Shown: piece by piece, positions 1 to 8,209 of the stretch
Position numbering within the stretch: the stretch's first letter is position 1
Layout of the letters: the number at the start of each line of letters is the position of its first letter
Assembly: GCF_014901205.1 (NCBI RefSeq)
Contig: NZ_JACNMU010000008.1
Coordinates: 62,001 to 126,000, forward strand
Length of the DNA: 64,000 nucleotides
DNA from: Meridianimarinicoccus sp. MJW13
Lineage (GTDB): Bacteria > Pseudomonadota > Alphaproteobacteria > Rhodobacterales > Rhodobacteraceae
Direction of reading: 5' to 3'
Made by a program: the position numbers and the translations under genes
Notes under the pieces: generated by a model
Seen by the model: the letters and a program-made list of their open reading frames with translations, nothing else
The model's database searches: none
Told to the model about the DNA's origin: nothing

Positions 1-268
1 CAGGATTTCAACATGTGGCTTGCGTGGTAATTTCATGGAATTGACACCCGGCAGTCGATCCCGGTGCGATGCAGATTTCAGGGCTGACTGTCCCGAAATG
101 CCCGTCCCGCGAGGTCGCGGACAGCAAGTTCCCCGAAACGCAATCACCCTGCGCGTCAATGTGGCTAACCCTAGGTCATTTGGGCGGATTTCAGCCTAAA
201 TCCTCGCGCTCGGGTTGCGTCAAGGGAAACTACACGCATAGGTTGCAATACAACGACAGCGTGCATTC

Positions 269-287
269 TGCGGAACAGCGTTTCGCA
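269..287. promoter_or_regulatory. imperfect inverted repeat upstream of the RTX gene
   Basis: The arms TGCGGAAC and GTTTCGCA are separated by AGC and match at 7 of 8 positions. The repeat ends about 38 bases before the start codon at 326, so it could be an operator or a leader hairpin. I see no other convincing gene or signal in bases 1-325; the short open frames there lack ribosome binding sites and family similarity. Confidence 0.25.
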
Positions 288-325
288 GGTGCTGGTACAG
301 AAATGATCAAGTGGAAGAGGTAGTA

Positions 326-2524
326 ATGTCAAGTTACGGGCTGCAGAGTTCTTTTTCGACATACATTGATGGTCAACGCTCTTACAGAACAGTCGCGCGA
401 GATGTAGCTGTAGACAGTGCCGGGAACATATATGTGACGGGCGGCACATCCTCTCCGAACGGCGTCGCGATCACATCGGGGCTGGATTACAAGACCAATC
501 AGGGCGCGGCCAGTGCGGGCCGGGCAGACGAAATGGATGTCGTCGTCCAGAAGTACGCCCCGGACGGAACTTTGCTGTGGTCCGGACGCATCGGCGGCAA
601 GGGCTATGACCGCGCCTATGCGCTGGAGGTCTCGGACGACGGCTATGTGTATATTGCCGGACGGGCCGGCGACGGGCTGTTGACGACCGCTGGCGCCTAC
701 CAGGGCAACTTCGGCGGCGACACGGTTCCCAACAACCTGTACGGCGAACAGGATGGCTTTGTGACCAAGCTGGACGCCGACACGGGTGCGATGGAATGGA
801 CAACCTATCTGGGCGGCAGTGACGCCGGGTTCATTCGCGACATCGATGTGGATGATCAGGGTGTGGTTCACGTCGGCTATACCAATGCAGAAAGCACGAT
901 GTCCGACACCCTGCTGACTCCGGACGCGATGACCCGCACGCCAGGCAGCAACATGTACCTGCAACTGTCGTCCGACGGCCAATCGCTGCTCTATGGTACC
1001 CATATCGGCGGCAGGGGGCACGGCGTTCCCTCGGTTCGTGTTGATGACGTGGGCGATATCAACATCTCGTTCAGTGCCAGCAACAACGGCAATCTGACCA
1101 CAACCGCCGGCGCCCTGCAAAGCCACGCCTTGGGTGACGACGATATCTATCTGGCGAAATTCGACGGGCAAACCAACGGCCGCACCCTGAAATCCGCGAC
1201 CTTCTTCGGTGGTTCGGATCGCGAAGGGTCGGAAACGCACCAACTGGCCGTGAACAGCCAGGGGGACTTCTACGCCCTCTCGTTCACCTCCAGCGTCGAT
1301 ATCACGACAAGCGCGACTGCCTACCAATCCAGCCTGAACGGCCCCAGCGACGCCATGATCACGTATATCTCGGCGGATGGGACCACCCTGCTGGGCGCCA
1401 CCTACTTTGGTGGTTCGGGCGGTGAAGGTGCCGAAGGCATCGTCGTGACTGACCAGGCGGTCTATATAACCGGCTCCACCAATTCTGCCGATCTTCCGGT
1501 CACGGACTACACCACCTTCGGTGGCTACGGCGGCGGGCAGGATGGCTTTCTTGCGGTGTTCAGCCTGGATCTTTCGACCCTGCTCTATGCGACCTATATC
1601 GGTGGCTCGCGCGACGATGCGGCCCGTGCCATCGAAGTGGCAGACAACGGCGATGTGATCATCGGCGGTCAGACCATGTCGAACGATTTTGATCTTCTGA
1701 ATGCCAACGACGGCAACAAGGCCGGAAGCCGTGCAGGCTTTGTCACCAAGCTGAACGAAGTCGATACCTCTGTGGGCGGCGGCGGCGGTTCGGGTGGCAA
1801 TGGCGGTGGCGGTGGAACCGGTGGCGGGACCGGCGGCGGAGGAACCGGTGGTGGCACAGGTGGCGGCACCGGCGGCACCGGTACCGGCAACCTGACCGTC
1901 TCCGGCGGCGACAAGAGTGACTTTCTGGACTACTCTGGCAGCACCCAGAATCTCTTCATCCAGGCCGGGAACGGCAACGACACCGTCATCGGTGGTGACT
2001 TTGACGATATTATCTACGGCGAGGGCGGCAGCGACGATCTGAATGGCGGCGCCGGCGATGACAAGATGTACGGCCAGAACGGCCACGACACGATGCTTGG
2101 GGGTGACGGCAACGACATCCTGATCGGCGCCAAGGGCAAGGACACGCTGGTTGGTGGCAACGGCAACGACATTCTGGATGGCGGAACCCTGGAGGATGCG
2201 CTGACCGGCGGCGCTGGCGCGGACACCTTCGTGTTCGCGATTGTCGAGGATCGCTATTGCGACAGCGTCACCGACTTCAACATCGCGCAAGGCGACGCGC
2301 TGAACCTGACCATGATCTTCGCAGGACAGGACATGTCTGCCGGGATCGACAATTTCATCCAGTTGCAGGTGACCGGTGCCGACACGCTTGTACTGGTCGA
2401 TCAGGATGGCCAGGGCGGTGACTTCGTCGATATCGCCGAACTGGAAGGCATCGCGCTGCATCAACTGGCTTCGACCTATGTTGCCACCGGTCTGATTTCG
2501 GTGGATGTCGATCTGAACCTCTGA
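326..2524 (+). CDS. Secreted SBBP beta-propeller protein with RTX calcium-binding repeats
   Basis: About 732 residues. Residues 10-470 are built from propeller-like SBBP repeats, with recurring motifs such as YVTGGT and TYFGGSGGEGAEG. A nearly pure glycine/threonine/serine linker covers about residues 482-521. Nonapeptide RTX repeats follow (GNGNDTVIGG, GGAGDDKMYG, GGDGNDILIG, GGNGNDILDG; about 548-632), then a C-terminal segment with GADTFVF typical of RTX proteins. RTX repeats bind calcium after export, and the lack of an N-terminal signal peptide fits type I secretion through a C-terminal signal. I chose the ATG at 326 because GGAAGAGG lies just upstream; an in-frame ATG at 311 would add five residues. 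No type I transporter genes are adjacent. Function is probably adhesin-like or another extracellular role; substrate unknown. Confidence 0.85.
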   Translation: MSSYGLQSSFSTYIDGQRSYRTVARDVAVDSAGNIYVTGGTSSPNGVAITSGLDYKTNQGAASAGRADEMDVVVQKYAPDGTLLWSGRIGGKGYDRAYALEVSDDGYVYIAGRAGDGLLTTAGAYQGNFGGDTVPNNLYGEQDGFVTKLDADTGAMEWTTYLGGSDAGFIRDIDVDDQGVVHVGYTNAESTMSDTLLTPDAMTRTPGSNMYLQLSSDGQSLLYGTHIGGRGHGVPSVRVDDVGDINISFSASNNGNLTTTAGALQSHALGDDDIYLAKFDGQTNGRTLKSATFFGGSDREGSETHQLAVNSQGDFYALSFTSSVDITTSATAYQSSLNGPSDAMITYISADGTTLLGATYFGGSGGEGAEGIVVTDQAVYITGSTNSADLPVTDYTTFGGYGGGQDGFLAVFSLDLSTLLYATYIGGSRDDAARAIEVADNGDVIIGGQTMSNDFDLLNANDGNKAGSRAGFVTKLNEVDTSVGGGGGSGGNGGGGGTGGGTGGGGTGGGTGGGTGGTGTGNLTVSGGDKSDFLDYSGSTQNLFIQAGNGNDTVIGGDFDDIIYGEGGSDDLNGGAGDDKMYGQNGHDTMLGGDGNDILIGAKGKDTLVGGNGNDILDGGTLEDALTGGAGADTFVFAIVEDRYCDSVTDFNIAQGDALNLTMIFAGQDMSAGIDNFIQLQVTGADTLVLVDQDGQGGDFVDIAELEGIALHQLASTYVATGLISVDVDLNL

Positions 2525-2545
2525 GGTCGCGTAACAGAAGATCGT

Positions 2546-2577
2546 CAGCGGCGCTGCGGGTTTCCGTGGCGCCGCTG
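2546..2577 (+). terminator. probable terminator after the RTX gene
   Basis: A perfect 9-bp stem (CAGCGGCGC / GCGCCGCTG) starts 22 bases after the stop codon. Only a short T stretch follows, so it is a weak rho-independent terminator by sequence. Confidence 0.5.
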
Positions 2578-2796
2578 CTGTTTCACGGCACGGGATCCGG
2601 TGTCAAGGCTGCCACCAAACAGGCTGCAGCGTGCAAGGCCATGCGCCGGATTCACTCTCTTCTGACTGGATCAAGCAGGGCGCTCTCGATTGGGTGTCGC
2701 CAGATGCATCTACCTCCTTGCCGTGTCCGGGAGTCGGCGCACCGGCCTTTCGTCCTCCTGCCCCGCCCACCGTAGCCCACTGGAATCCGCCGCGTG

Positions 2797-2921
2797 CAAT
2801 TCCTCCGCCTGCCTGTCGGGCGCGGCGCCGCCATTGGGGACATTGATCCCGCAGAAGTGGCACACGCACAATTTGCATTGTTCCGCGTGGCCGACGAAAC
2901 CTGCTTCAGCAGGCAGAGGCG
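2797..2921 (-). pseudogene. Remnant of the 3' end of an HpsN/HisD-like dehydrogenase gene
   Basis: The complement of this stretch matches, at most positions, the last ~125 bases of the intact dehydrogenase gene ending at 27736. Shared blocks include GTCGGCCACGCGGAACAATG and GCGGCGCCGCGCCCGACAGG. A two-base length difference near 2900 breaks the reading frame, and the equivalent of the stop codon has been lost. The rest of the gene is absent. This is a decayed copy, not an expressed gene. Confidence 0.75.
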
Positions 2922-2936
2922 TCGTTGCCCATGATA

Positions 2937-3052
2937 CTCAGACCGGACCGGCTGAGGATCTCGATCATGACGGGATGGGGCGTCTTGACGAACATGCCAT
3001 GCATCTTCTGTCCGGCGACAAGCCGGGCCGTGAATTCCGAATTGACGGTCAT
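2937..3052 (-). pseudogene. Remnant of the 5' end of an HpcH/HpaI-type aldolase gene
   Basis: Reading leftward from an ATG at 3052, the frame gives MTVNSEFTARL, then LVAGQKMHGMFVKTPHPVMIEILSR split across the next codons. The G-x-FVKTPxPxxxEIL pattern near the N-terminus is characteristic of the HpcH/HpaI (2-keto-3-deoxy acid) aldolase family. Similarity stops after about 38 residues, where the sequence runs into the HisD-like 3' remnant. No complete aldolase is present. The two fragments are consistent with a deletion joining two formerly neighbouring genes. Confidence 0.5.
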
Positions 3053-3334
3053 CGCCGCCGTCCGAAGCGGGGATCGGCGTGGCAAGGTCACGGCCTGTTC
3101 GGTGGCGCTTCCATGATTGCCTCGACGAAGTTGCGGGCCACGTCTCGGACAGATCGGAACGGGCAACGACGGCGATCTAGAAGCCCGATGTGATGTAGGG
3201 GCACAGGTGTCTCCTGCAAGGTGAAATGCCTGACACGTCGGATGACCGCCGTGGGCCAAGATGAAGCGGGCCGTACCTGTTCCATCCACATGCGCAATTT
3301 TTCGGAAGTCACGAATGAAAAATTGCGGGCTATT
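3053..3334 (-). other. non-coding stretch with a doubtful regulator fragment
   Basis: No intact gene is visible. A leftward frame contains HHIGLLDRRRCPFRSVRDVA, which faintly resembles the C-terminal end of a LysR-type effector domain. It lacks the rest of such a protein, so it is at best another decayed fragment next to the two gene remnants. Confidence 0.2.
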
Positions 3335-4315
3335 TCACCCGCTTTCACGCAGGATCAGCTCACCGCGCACCATGCGCACGCTGCCCTGCGCATCGGGATC
3401 CAGAACCGTTTCCTCGATCAGATCCAGCGTATTGCGCACCATCTGGTTGGTCTTCTGCCGCACGGTGGTCAGCTTGTAGGACGCCCATGCTGCCATCGGA
3501 ACGTCGTCAAAGCCGATGATGGCCACATCCCGACCGGGGACGAGGCCCGCCTCTTTCGCCGAGTCGATGGCGGCAATGGCGGTGATGTCATTGGCGCAGA
3601 ACACCCCGTCGGGGCGCTTGGGGTCGCGAAACAGAAGATCGGCAAAAGTGCGCGACACGCCATAGTCGTATTGCCCTGCGCCTTCATAGGCCACCTTCAT
3701 GCCGCGATCGTTCAGCGCGTCGCGAAACCCGCGCCGGCGCTCTAGATGGGTCGAGGTGTCGCGAATGCCGCCGATGAAGGCGATGGTCTGACATCCCCTG
3801 TTGGCAAGGTGTTCGGCCACCATGCGGCCGCCGTTGTAGTTGTCGGTGCAGACAGCGCTGATCGTCGCGTCGGCCTGAACCCGATTGAACAGCACCACTG
3901 GAATGCCGCGCAGCTTGCATTCGCGCGCCAGTCGTGACGACAGGTTGGCCGAAGTCACCACCACGGCATCGGTGCGCGTGCGGAACACCTGCGGCAAGAC
4001 ACTGTCGACCGTTTGGCCCGGTGGAACGGAATGCACCGCCATGTCGCGGCCCTGCTTCGAGATTTCCGTGGCAAACCGATCCAGGATGGCCGGATAGAAC
4101 GGGTTGGTGATGTCGCCGACGACCAGGGACAGGGCGCGGATCCGGCGCGGGCCGGACCGGCGGAGCTGCGGCGGCGCATAGCCCATCTCGCGGGAGGTTT
4201 CCAGGATCCGACTGCGAACATCGGGCGCGACAGAGGATTCCGGGCGAAAGGCCCGCGACACGGCAGCGGTCGATGTGTTGCAACGCCGGGCGACATCTTT
4301 GGCTGTAATTTTCAT
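3335..4315 (-). CDS. LacI-family transcriptional regulator
   Basis: 326 residues, the usual length for LacI/GalR repressors. Residues 1-46 form the helix-turn-helix (ITAKDVARRCNTSTAAVSRA) and hinge region. Residues 60-326 form a periplasmic-binding-protein-like sensor domain, with GVFCANDITAIAA and IIGFDDVPMAAW typical of the family. It lies beyond the terminator of the inositol operon and is transcribed separately. It could control the neighbouring inositol genes or the lost catabolic locus whose remnants lie just downstream. The effector is unknown. Confidence 0.88.
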   Translation of the reverse strand: MKITAKDVARRCNTSTAAVSRAFRPESSVAPDVRSRILETSREMGYAPPQLRRSGPRRIRALSLVVGDITNPFYPAILDRFATEISKQGRDMAVHSVPPGQTVDSVLPQVFRTRTDAVVVTSANLSSRLARECKLRGIPVVLFNRVQADATISAVCTDNYNGGRMVAEHLANRGCQTIAFIGGIRDTSTHLERRRGFRDALNDRGMKVAYEGAGQYDYGVSRTFADLLFRDPKRPDGVFCANDITAIAAIDSAKEAGLVPGRDVAIIGFDDVPMAAWASYKLTTVRQKTNQMVRNTLDLIEETVLDPDAQGSVRMVRGELILRESG

Positions 4316-4422
4316 GATTTCAGACCAGAAATTACACGATTTGTTCTGGCCTAGCCCACCTGCTGAAACTAATCAACGGGGCTGTCTTGTGGTCCTGCTG
4401 CGCCAGGTCCGGCGTGAAACAA

Positions 4423-4457
4423 ACAAAAAACGCCACCGGAGAGCTCTCCGATGGCGT
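4423..4457 (-). terminator. rho-independent terminator of the leftward iol operon
   Basis: On the minus strand the stem AACGCCATCGGA / TCCGGTGGCGTT has one G-U pair and a GAGCTC loop, and it runs directly into TTTTTTGTTTG. It lies about 60 bases past the iolG stop and has the classic stem plus U-tract form. Confidence 0.9.
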
Positions 4458-4514
4458 TGGTTTCGTATTCCGTCTGGCCCGCACGCCGCCGACACTTGGC
4501 GCGCTGCCGGAAGG

Positions 4515-5513
4515 CTAGGCCGAGCCCGTGTCGAGGCGCACCACCTGACCGCTTTGCCAGGACAGAGTCGCGGCATCGGCAAGGATTTGTGCTTTCAACC
4601 CATCGTGAATCGATGGCTGCGGCGGCTGCCCTGCGCGGACACTGTCCACGAAGACGGCCATTTCGGCGGCATAGGCGGCCCGATACCGCTGCAGGAAGAA
4701 ATCCTCGACCGGGGATTTGCAGAACCCGCTTTCGTCTGCACGCTCCAGCGTGGTCTTGTGAACGTTCCCGGCGCGCAGCATCCCCTTTGAGCCGTGCACC
4801 TCGATCCGCTGGTCGTAACCATAGGTGGCTCGACGGGAGTTCGAAATCTGGCAGATCTTGCCGCTGGCCGTAATCAGGTTGACCGCCGCCGTGTCCACAT
4901 CGCCAAGGGTGGCGACCTCGGGGTCGACCAGGGCCGCGCCGATGGCGTGGATGCTGACCGGCTCCTCTCCCAACAGGAAGCGGGCCATGTCCAGATCGTG
5001 GATCATCATGTCCCGGAACAGGCCGCCCGAACTGCGCACATAGGCGTGCGGCGGCGGCGAGGGATCGCGCGACAGGATGGTGACGATCTCGACATTCCCC
5101 AGACCACCGTCACGAAGCGTCTGCTGCAAGTCCCGGAAATTCGGATCGAACCGCCGATTGAAGCCGGTCATGAAGGGCACGCCTGCGGCCTCGACTGCGC
5201 GGATGCAGTCTCGGATGCGGTCGGCGGACATGTCGATCGGCTTTTCACAGAAGATTGCCTTGCCGTGTGCGGCCAGCCCGTGGATCAGATCATAGTGGGT
5301 GTCGGTCGGCGTGCCGATTACCACCGCGTCGATATCGTCCGAGGCCACCAGCGCATCGATGCTGCGCACCTCGGCCCCGGTGCGGGCGGCCAGCGTCTGT
5401 GCCGGGGCATCGAAGGCATCGGCCACGGCCACCAGCGTCACCTCGCGCAGCAGGGCAATGCTGTCGACGTGCACCCCGCCGATGCGTCCGCATCCAAGAA
5501 GTCCTATCCGCAT
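4515..5513 (-). CDS. iolG: Inositol 2-dehydrogenase (Gfo/Idh/MocA family)
   Basis: 332 residues. IolG oxidises myo-inositol to scyllo-inosose with NAD+, the first step of inositol breakdown. The N-terminus has a Rossmann motif (GLLGCGRIGGVH). EKP near residue 95 carries the conserved lysine, and GGLFRDMMIHDLDMARF near 170 carries the conserved Asp/His pair of the family. It is the last gene of the leftward operon, only 6 bases after the aldolase gene and followed by a strong terminator. Context with iolB, iolC and iolD supports the specific name. Related sugar dehydrogenases have the same fold. Confidence 0.85.
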   Translation of the reverse strand: MRIGLLGCGRIGGVHVDSIALLREVTLVAVADAFDAPAQTLAARTGAEVRSIDALVASDDIDAVVIGTPTDTHYDLIHGLAAHGKAIFCEKPIDMSADRIRDCIRAVEAAGVPFMTGFNRRFDPNFRDLQQTLRDGGLGNVEIVTILSRDPSPPPHAYVRSSGGLFRDMMIHDLDMARFLLGEEPVSIHAIGAALVDPEVATLGDVDTAAVNLITASGKICQISNSRRATYGYDQRIEVHGSKGMLRAGNVHKTTLERADESGFCKSPVEDFFLQRYRAAYAAEMAVFVDSVRAGQPPQPSIHDGLKAQILADAATLSWQSGQVVRLDTGSA

Positions 5514-5519
5514 CTGATG

Positions 5520-6359
5520 TTACCTTGTTTTGGGGCCGCCGAAGCCGCGCAAGACCTCGCGCGCGGCGGCAACCAGGGGCTCGTGGGTTTCTTGCAGGAT
5601 CTGCACACGGTCGAACCGCTCAGGGTCGTGATTGACCGCGTCCCGCAGCGCCTGACCAAACACCATGCGCAGTTCGGTGCCGATGTTGAACTTGCAGATG
5701 GCCGAGGTCGTGGCCAAATTCAGCCGTTGGGCATGGGGCACGCCCGATCCGCCATGAATGACCAGCGGCACCTCGGTCACGGCCTCGATGGCCCGGATGC
5801 GCGCTTCGTCCAGACCGCCGTCACGCTCGGTCTGCAAATGCACATTGCCGACCGAAATCGCCATCGCGTCCACCCCGGTTTCGCGGGCAAAGCGCGCGGC
5901 TTCCTCGGGGTCGGTCCCGGCGGAATTCTCGCCGCCGGAATAGCCGACGAAGCCGATCTCGCCCTCGCAGGAAATGTCTGCGCCATGGGCCAGTTCGGCC
6001 ACTGCGGCGGTTTCGGCGATGTTCTGTTCCAGCGGCTTGCGCGACCCGTCAAACATCAGCGAGGTGAAGCCGCTGTCCAGCGCAAGCCGGCACTCTTCCA
6101 TGGTGTAGCCGTGATCCAGATGGGCCACCACCGGCACCGAGGCTCCCTCGGCCAGATGCCGGAACATCTTGCCCAGAATGGGCAGCGGTGTGTGCGCGCG
6201 GCAGCTGGGGCCAGCCTGAAGGATCACCGGCGTGCCTTCGGCTTCGGCGGCGGCCACAAAGGCGCGCATGTCCTCCCACCCCAGCGTGACCAGACCGGCC
6301 ACAGCATACCCTTGTTTCAAAGCGGGTTGCAGGACCTCTGCAAGAGTTGCCAATGTCAT
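5520..6359 (-). CDS. iolJ: Class II aldolase, probably 6-phospho-5-dehydro-2-deoxygluconate aldolase
   Basis: 279 residues. The protein belongs to the class II (zinc) fructose-bisphosphate aldolase family. HLDHG at residues 80-84 supplies the catalytic Asp82 and zinc His83. SCEGEIG near 131, VGNVH near 177 and VIHGGSG near 208 complete the metal and phosphate site. In inositol catabolism IolJ splits the phosphorylated product of IolC into dihydroxyacetone phosphate and malonate semialdehyde. The start at 6359 overlaps the iolB stop (ATGA), which implies translational coupling; upstream in-frame codons lie inside iolB. The substrate is inferred from the operon, since family members also act on fructose or tagatose bisphosphate. 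Confidence 0.82.
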   Translation of the reverse strand: MTLATLAEVLQPALKQGYAVAGLVTLGWEDMRAFVAAAEAEGTPVILQAGPSCRAHTPLPILGKMFRHLAEGASVPVVAHLDHGYTMEECRLALDSGFTSLMFDGSRKPLEQNIAETAAVAELAHGADISCEGEIGFVGYSGGENSAGTDPEEAARFARETGVDAMAISVGNVHLQTERDGGLDEARIRAIEAVTEVPLVIHGGSGVPHAQRLNLATTSAICKFNIGTELRMVFGQALRDAVNHDPERFDRVQILQETHEPLVAAAREVLRGFGGPKTR

Positions 6360-7198
6360 TTGAACTTCGCCACCATGTCCTTGATCCCGGGGATCGTTTC
6401 CACCTGATTGGCATGGGTGGGCTGGAAGAACTGCACCAGGGACCGCTGGCTCAGCCCGCCGAGGATGGTGAAATAATACATCTCGTATCCCGGCAGGGCG
6501 CAGCACGGGTGATAGCCATTGTCGATCAGGATCGTGGAGCCATCGACGATGTGATAGGCATCGCCGGGTTCATTGTCGACACGTTGCAGCATCTGCAGGC
6601 CCGAGCCGTGATTGGGCCGGAACCGGAAATTGTAGGTTTCGTCGTGGCGTGTTTCATCGGGCAGACGATCGGTGTCGTGCTTGTGCGAGGGGAACCCCGA
6701 CCAGCCTCCCTGCCCCACGGTGTACAGCTCGGACACCAGCAGGCGGCCGACCTTGTCATGTTGCTTCTGGCCGAGGATGTGCTTGATCTTGCGATGGGTC
6801 TTGGTGTCGTCAGAGCCGTATTGCACGAAGTCGATACCATCGGCGCGCACGTCGAAAGGCTCCAGCACCGTGTCGTATCTTGCCCCGGCGACGAAAACCT
6901 CGGCACTGTCGGACTGGCACACCATGCGGGCCTTTGCGCCCGAAGGCACATAGACGCCCTCGGGCTCGCCGTCCCAGACATCGATGCCCCGGCTGCCAAG
7001 GGCAGCGAAGCCTACGCCTTCCACATCCACATCGACGGTGCCGGTGGCGGGCACGATGCAGGTTTCATACCCCGGCACCTGGTATTCGAAGGCCTCGCCG
7101 GATTTCAGTTTGACGATGTTGAAGTAGTTCAGCGGAACCCGCGGATCATCGGCATCGACGATCGGAGCGTTGGCGTTGTCAAAGGGGGGAATATGCAT
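6356..7198 (-). CDS. iolB: 5-deoxy-glucuronate isomerase family protein (IolB-like, first copy)
   Basis: 280 residues, a KduI/IolB-family bicupin. IolB isomerises 5-deoxy-D-glucuronate to 5-dehydro-2-deoxygluconate, the substrate of IolC. Metal-ligand motifs are visible at FPSHKHDTD near residue 170 and NGYHPCCALPGYEMYY near 228-243. The gene lies between iolC (27-base gap) and the aldolase (4-base overlap). A second IolB-family gene lies at 17565-18377 and is quite different in sequence, so one of the two may act on a different deoxyuronate or be a backup. Confidence 0.83.
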   Translation of the reverse strand: MHIPPFDNANAPIVDADDPRVPLNYFNIVKLKSGEAFEYQVPGYETCIVPATGTVDVDVEGVGFAALGSRGIDVWDGEPEGVYVPSGAKARMVCQSDSAEVFVAGARYDTVLEPFDVRADGIDFVQYGSDDTKTHRKIKHILGQKQHDKVGRLLVSELYTVGQGGWSGFPSHKHDTDRLPDETRHDETYNFRFRPNHGSGLQMLQRVDNEPGDAYHIVDGSTILIDNGYHPCCALPGYEMYYFTILGGLSQRSLVQFFQPTHANQVETIPGIKDMVAKFK

Positions 7199-7225
7199 GG
7201 CGGATCTTCCGTATTGGGGGCGCGG

Positions 7226-8209
7226 TCAGACCGAAGTCGGGCCAGGATGGGTGGCAATGAACTGTTCAAGTTCGGCCGTGGTGGGCATCGCCGGGGCGCA
7301 GCCCGGTTGCGAAACGACGATGGCGGCACAGGCAGACCCGCGCAGAACCGCGTCGCGCAGCTCGCGGCCTTCGGCCAGTGCGGCCAGCAGGCCGGCCATG
7401 AAGCTGTCGCCCGCGCCATTGGGTTTGACGGCGGTGACGGGGAAGACACCGGTGCGGATCTCTTGCCCATCGGCAAGGGTCATCGCGCCCTCCTGCCCCA
7501 TCTTGTAGATCACGATGCGGCCCGGTTGCGCGGCCAGTTCGCGGGCCTTGTCCAGCCCCTTGTCAAGGCCGCCGGCCATGAAGCCGAACTCTTCATCGTT
7601 GCCGACGATCATGTCGCTTTCGGCCCCGGCGCGGGACAGAACCTCGGCGGCCACTTCCGGCGATGGCCAGGAATAGGGGCGATAGTCGATGTCGAAGATG
7701 ACGGGCAGACCGGCTGCACGGGCGTTTTCGAAGGCGCGGAAAGTGGCCCCGCGCGACGGCTCGGCCGCGAAAACCGTCCCGGCGGTGATCAGCGCGCCAT
7801 AGGCGCTGTAGTCGACGCGATCCACGTCCTGCGGCGTGACCTGAAAATCCACTGCGTTGTTGCGGTAGATGCAGTTCTGGAAGTCCTCCATCGTGCTTTC
7901 ATACACGGCCAGAGAGATGCGATATTCCCCGTCCAGAACCCGCAGATACTGCGTATCGACCCCATAGTGGTTCAGCCGGTTGGTACAGAACCGCCCGACG
8001 CAATCGTTCGAGACCGAGGTGACCAGGGCCGAATGCGCCCCCAACTTGCACAGCCCGGCGCAGATGTTGGCAGACGATCCGCCAAGATCCGCGCGGAAGG
8101 TCTGGGCATGTTCGGCCTTGGTGCCCGGCGGGTCGGCGAACATGTCCATCCCCGCCCGGCCGAAGACCGCAAAGCGGCTTTTCCGGATGCCGTCGATCAA
8201 CGTGCCCAT
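7226..8209 (-). CDS. iolC: 5-dehydro-2-deoxygluconokinase (PfkB family)
   Basis: 327 residues. IolC phosphorylates 5-dehydro-2-deoxygluconate with ATP. The N-terminal GGSSANICAGL motif and the C-terminal KPNGAGDSFMAG motif (about residue 265) are the two PfkB signatures, and the Asp in GAGD is the catalytic base. The start at 8209 shares its A with the iolD stop codon (TGATG), so I prefer it to an in-frame ATG 13 codons upstream inside iolD. Coupled translation with iolD is likely. Confidence 0.87.
   Translation of the reverse strand: MGTLIDGIRKSRFAVFGRAGMDMFADPPGTKAEHAQTFRADLGGSSANICAGLCKLGAHSALVTSVSNDCVGRFCTNRLNHYGVDTQYLRVLDGEYRISLAVYESTMEDFQNCIYRNNAVDFQVTPQDVDRVDYSAYGALITAGTVFAAEPSRGATFRAFENARAAGLPVIFDIDYRPYSWPSPEVAAEVLSRAGAESDMIVGNDEEFGFMAGGLDKGLDKARELAAQPGRIVIYKMGQEGAMTLADGQEIRTGVFPVTAVKPNGAGDSFMAGLLAALAEGRELRDAVLRGSACAAIVVSQPGCAPAMPTTAELEQFIATHPGPTSV

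Noticed and set aside
1669-2226. Proline-rich leftward frames
   Set aside because: They are the complement of the glycine-rich linker and RTX repeats and have no independent support.
329-2464. Long leftward open frame antisense to the RTX gene
   Set aside because: It is a composition shadow of the repeat-rich GC-rich gene on the other strand, with no recognisable family and no ribosome site.
6360-6506. N-terminal extension of the aldolase gene
   Set aside because: It lies inside iolB and lacks homology; the ATGA overlap at 6359 gives a standard start and length.
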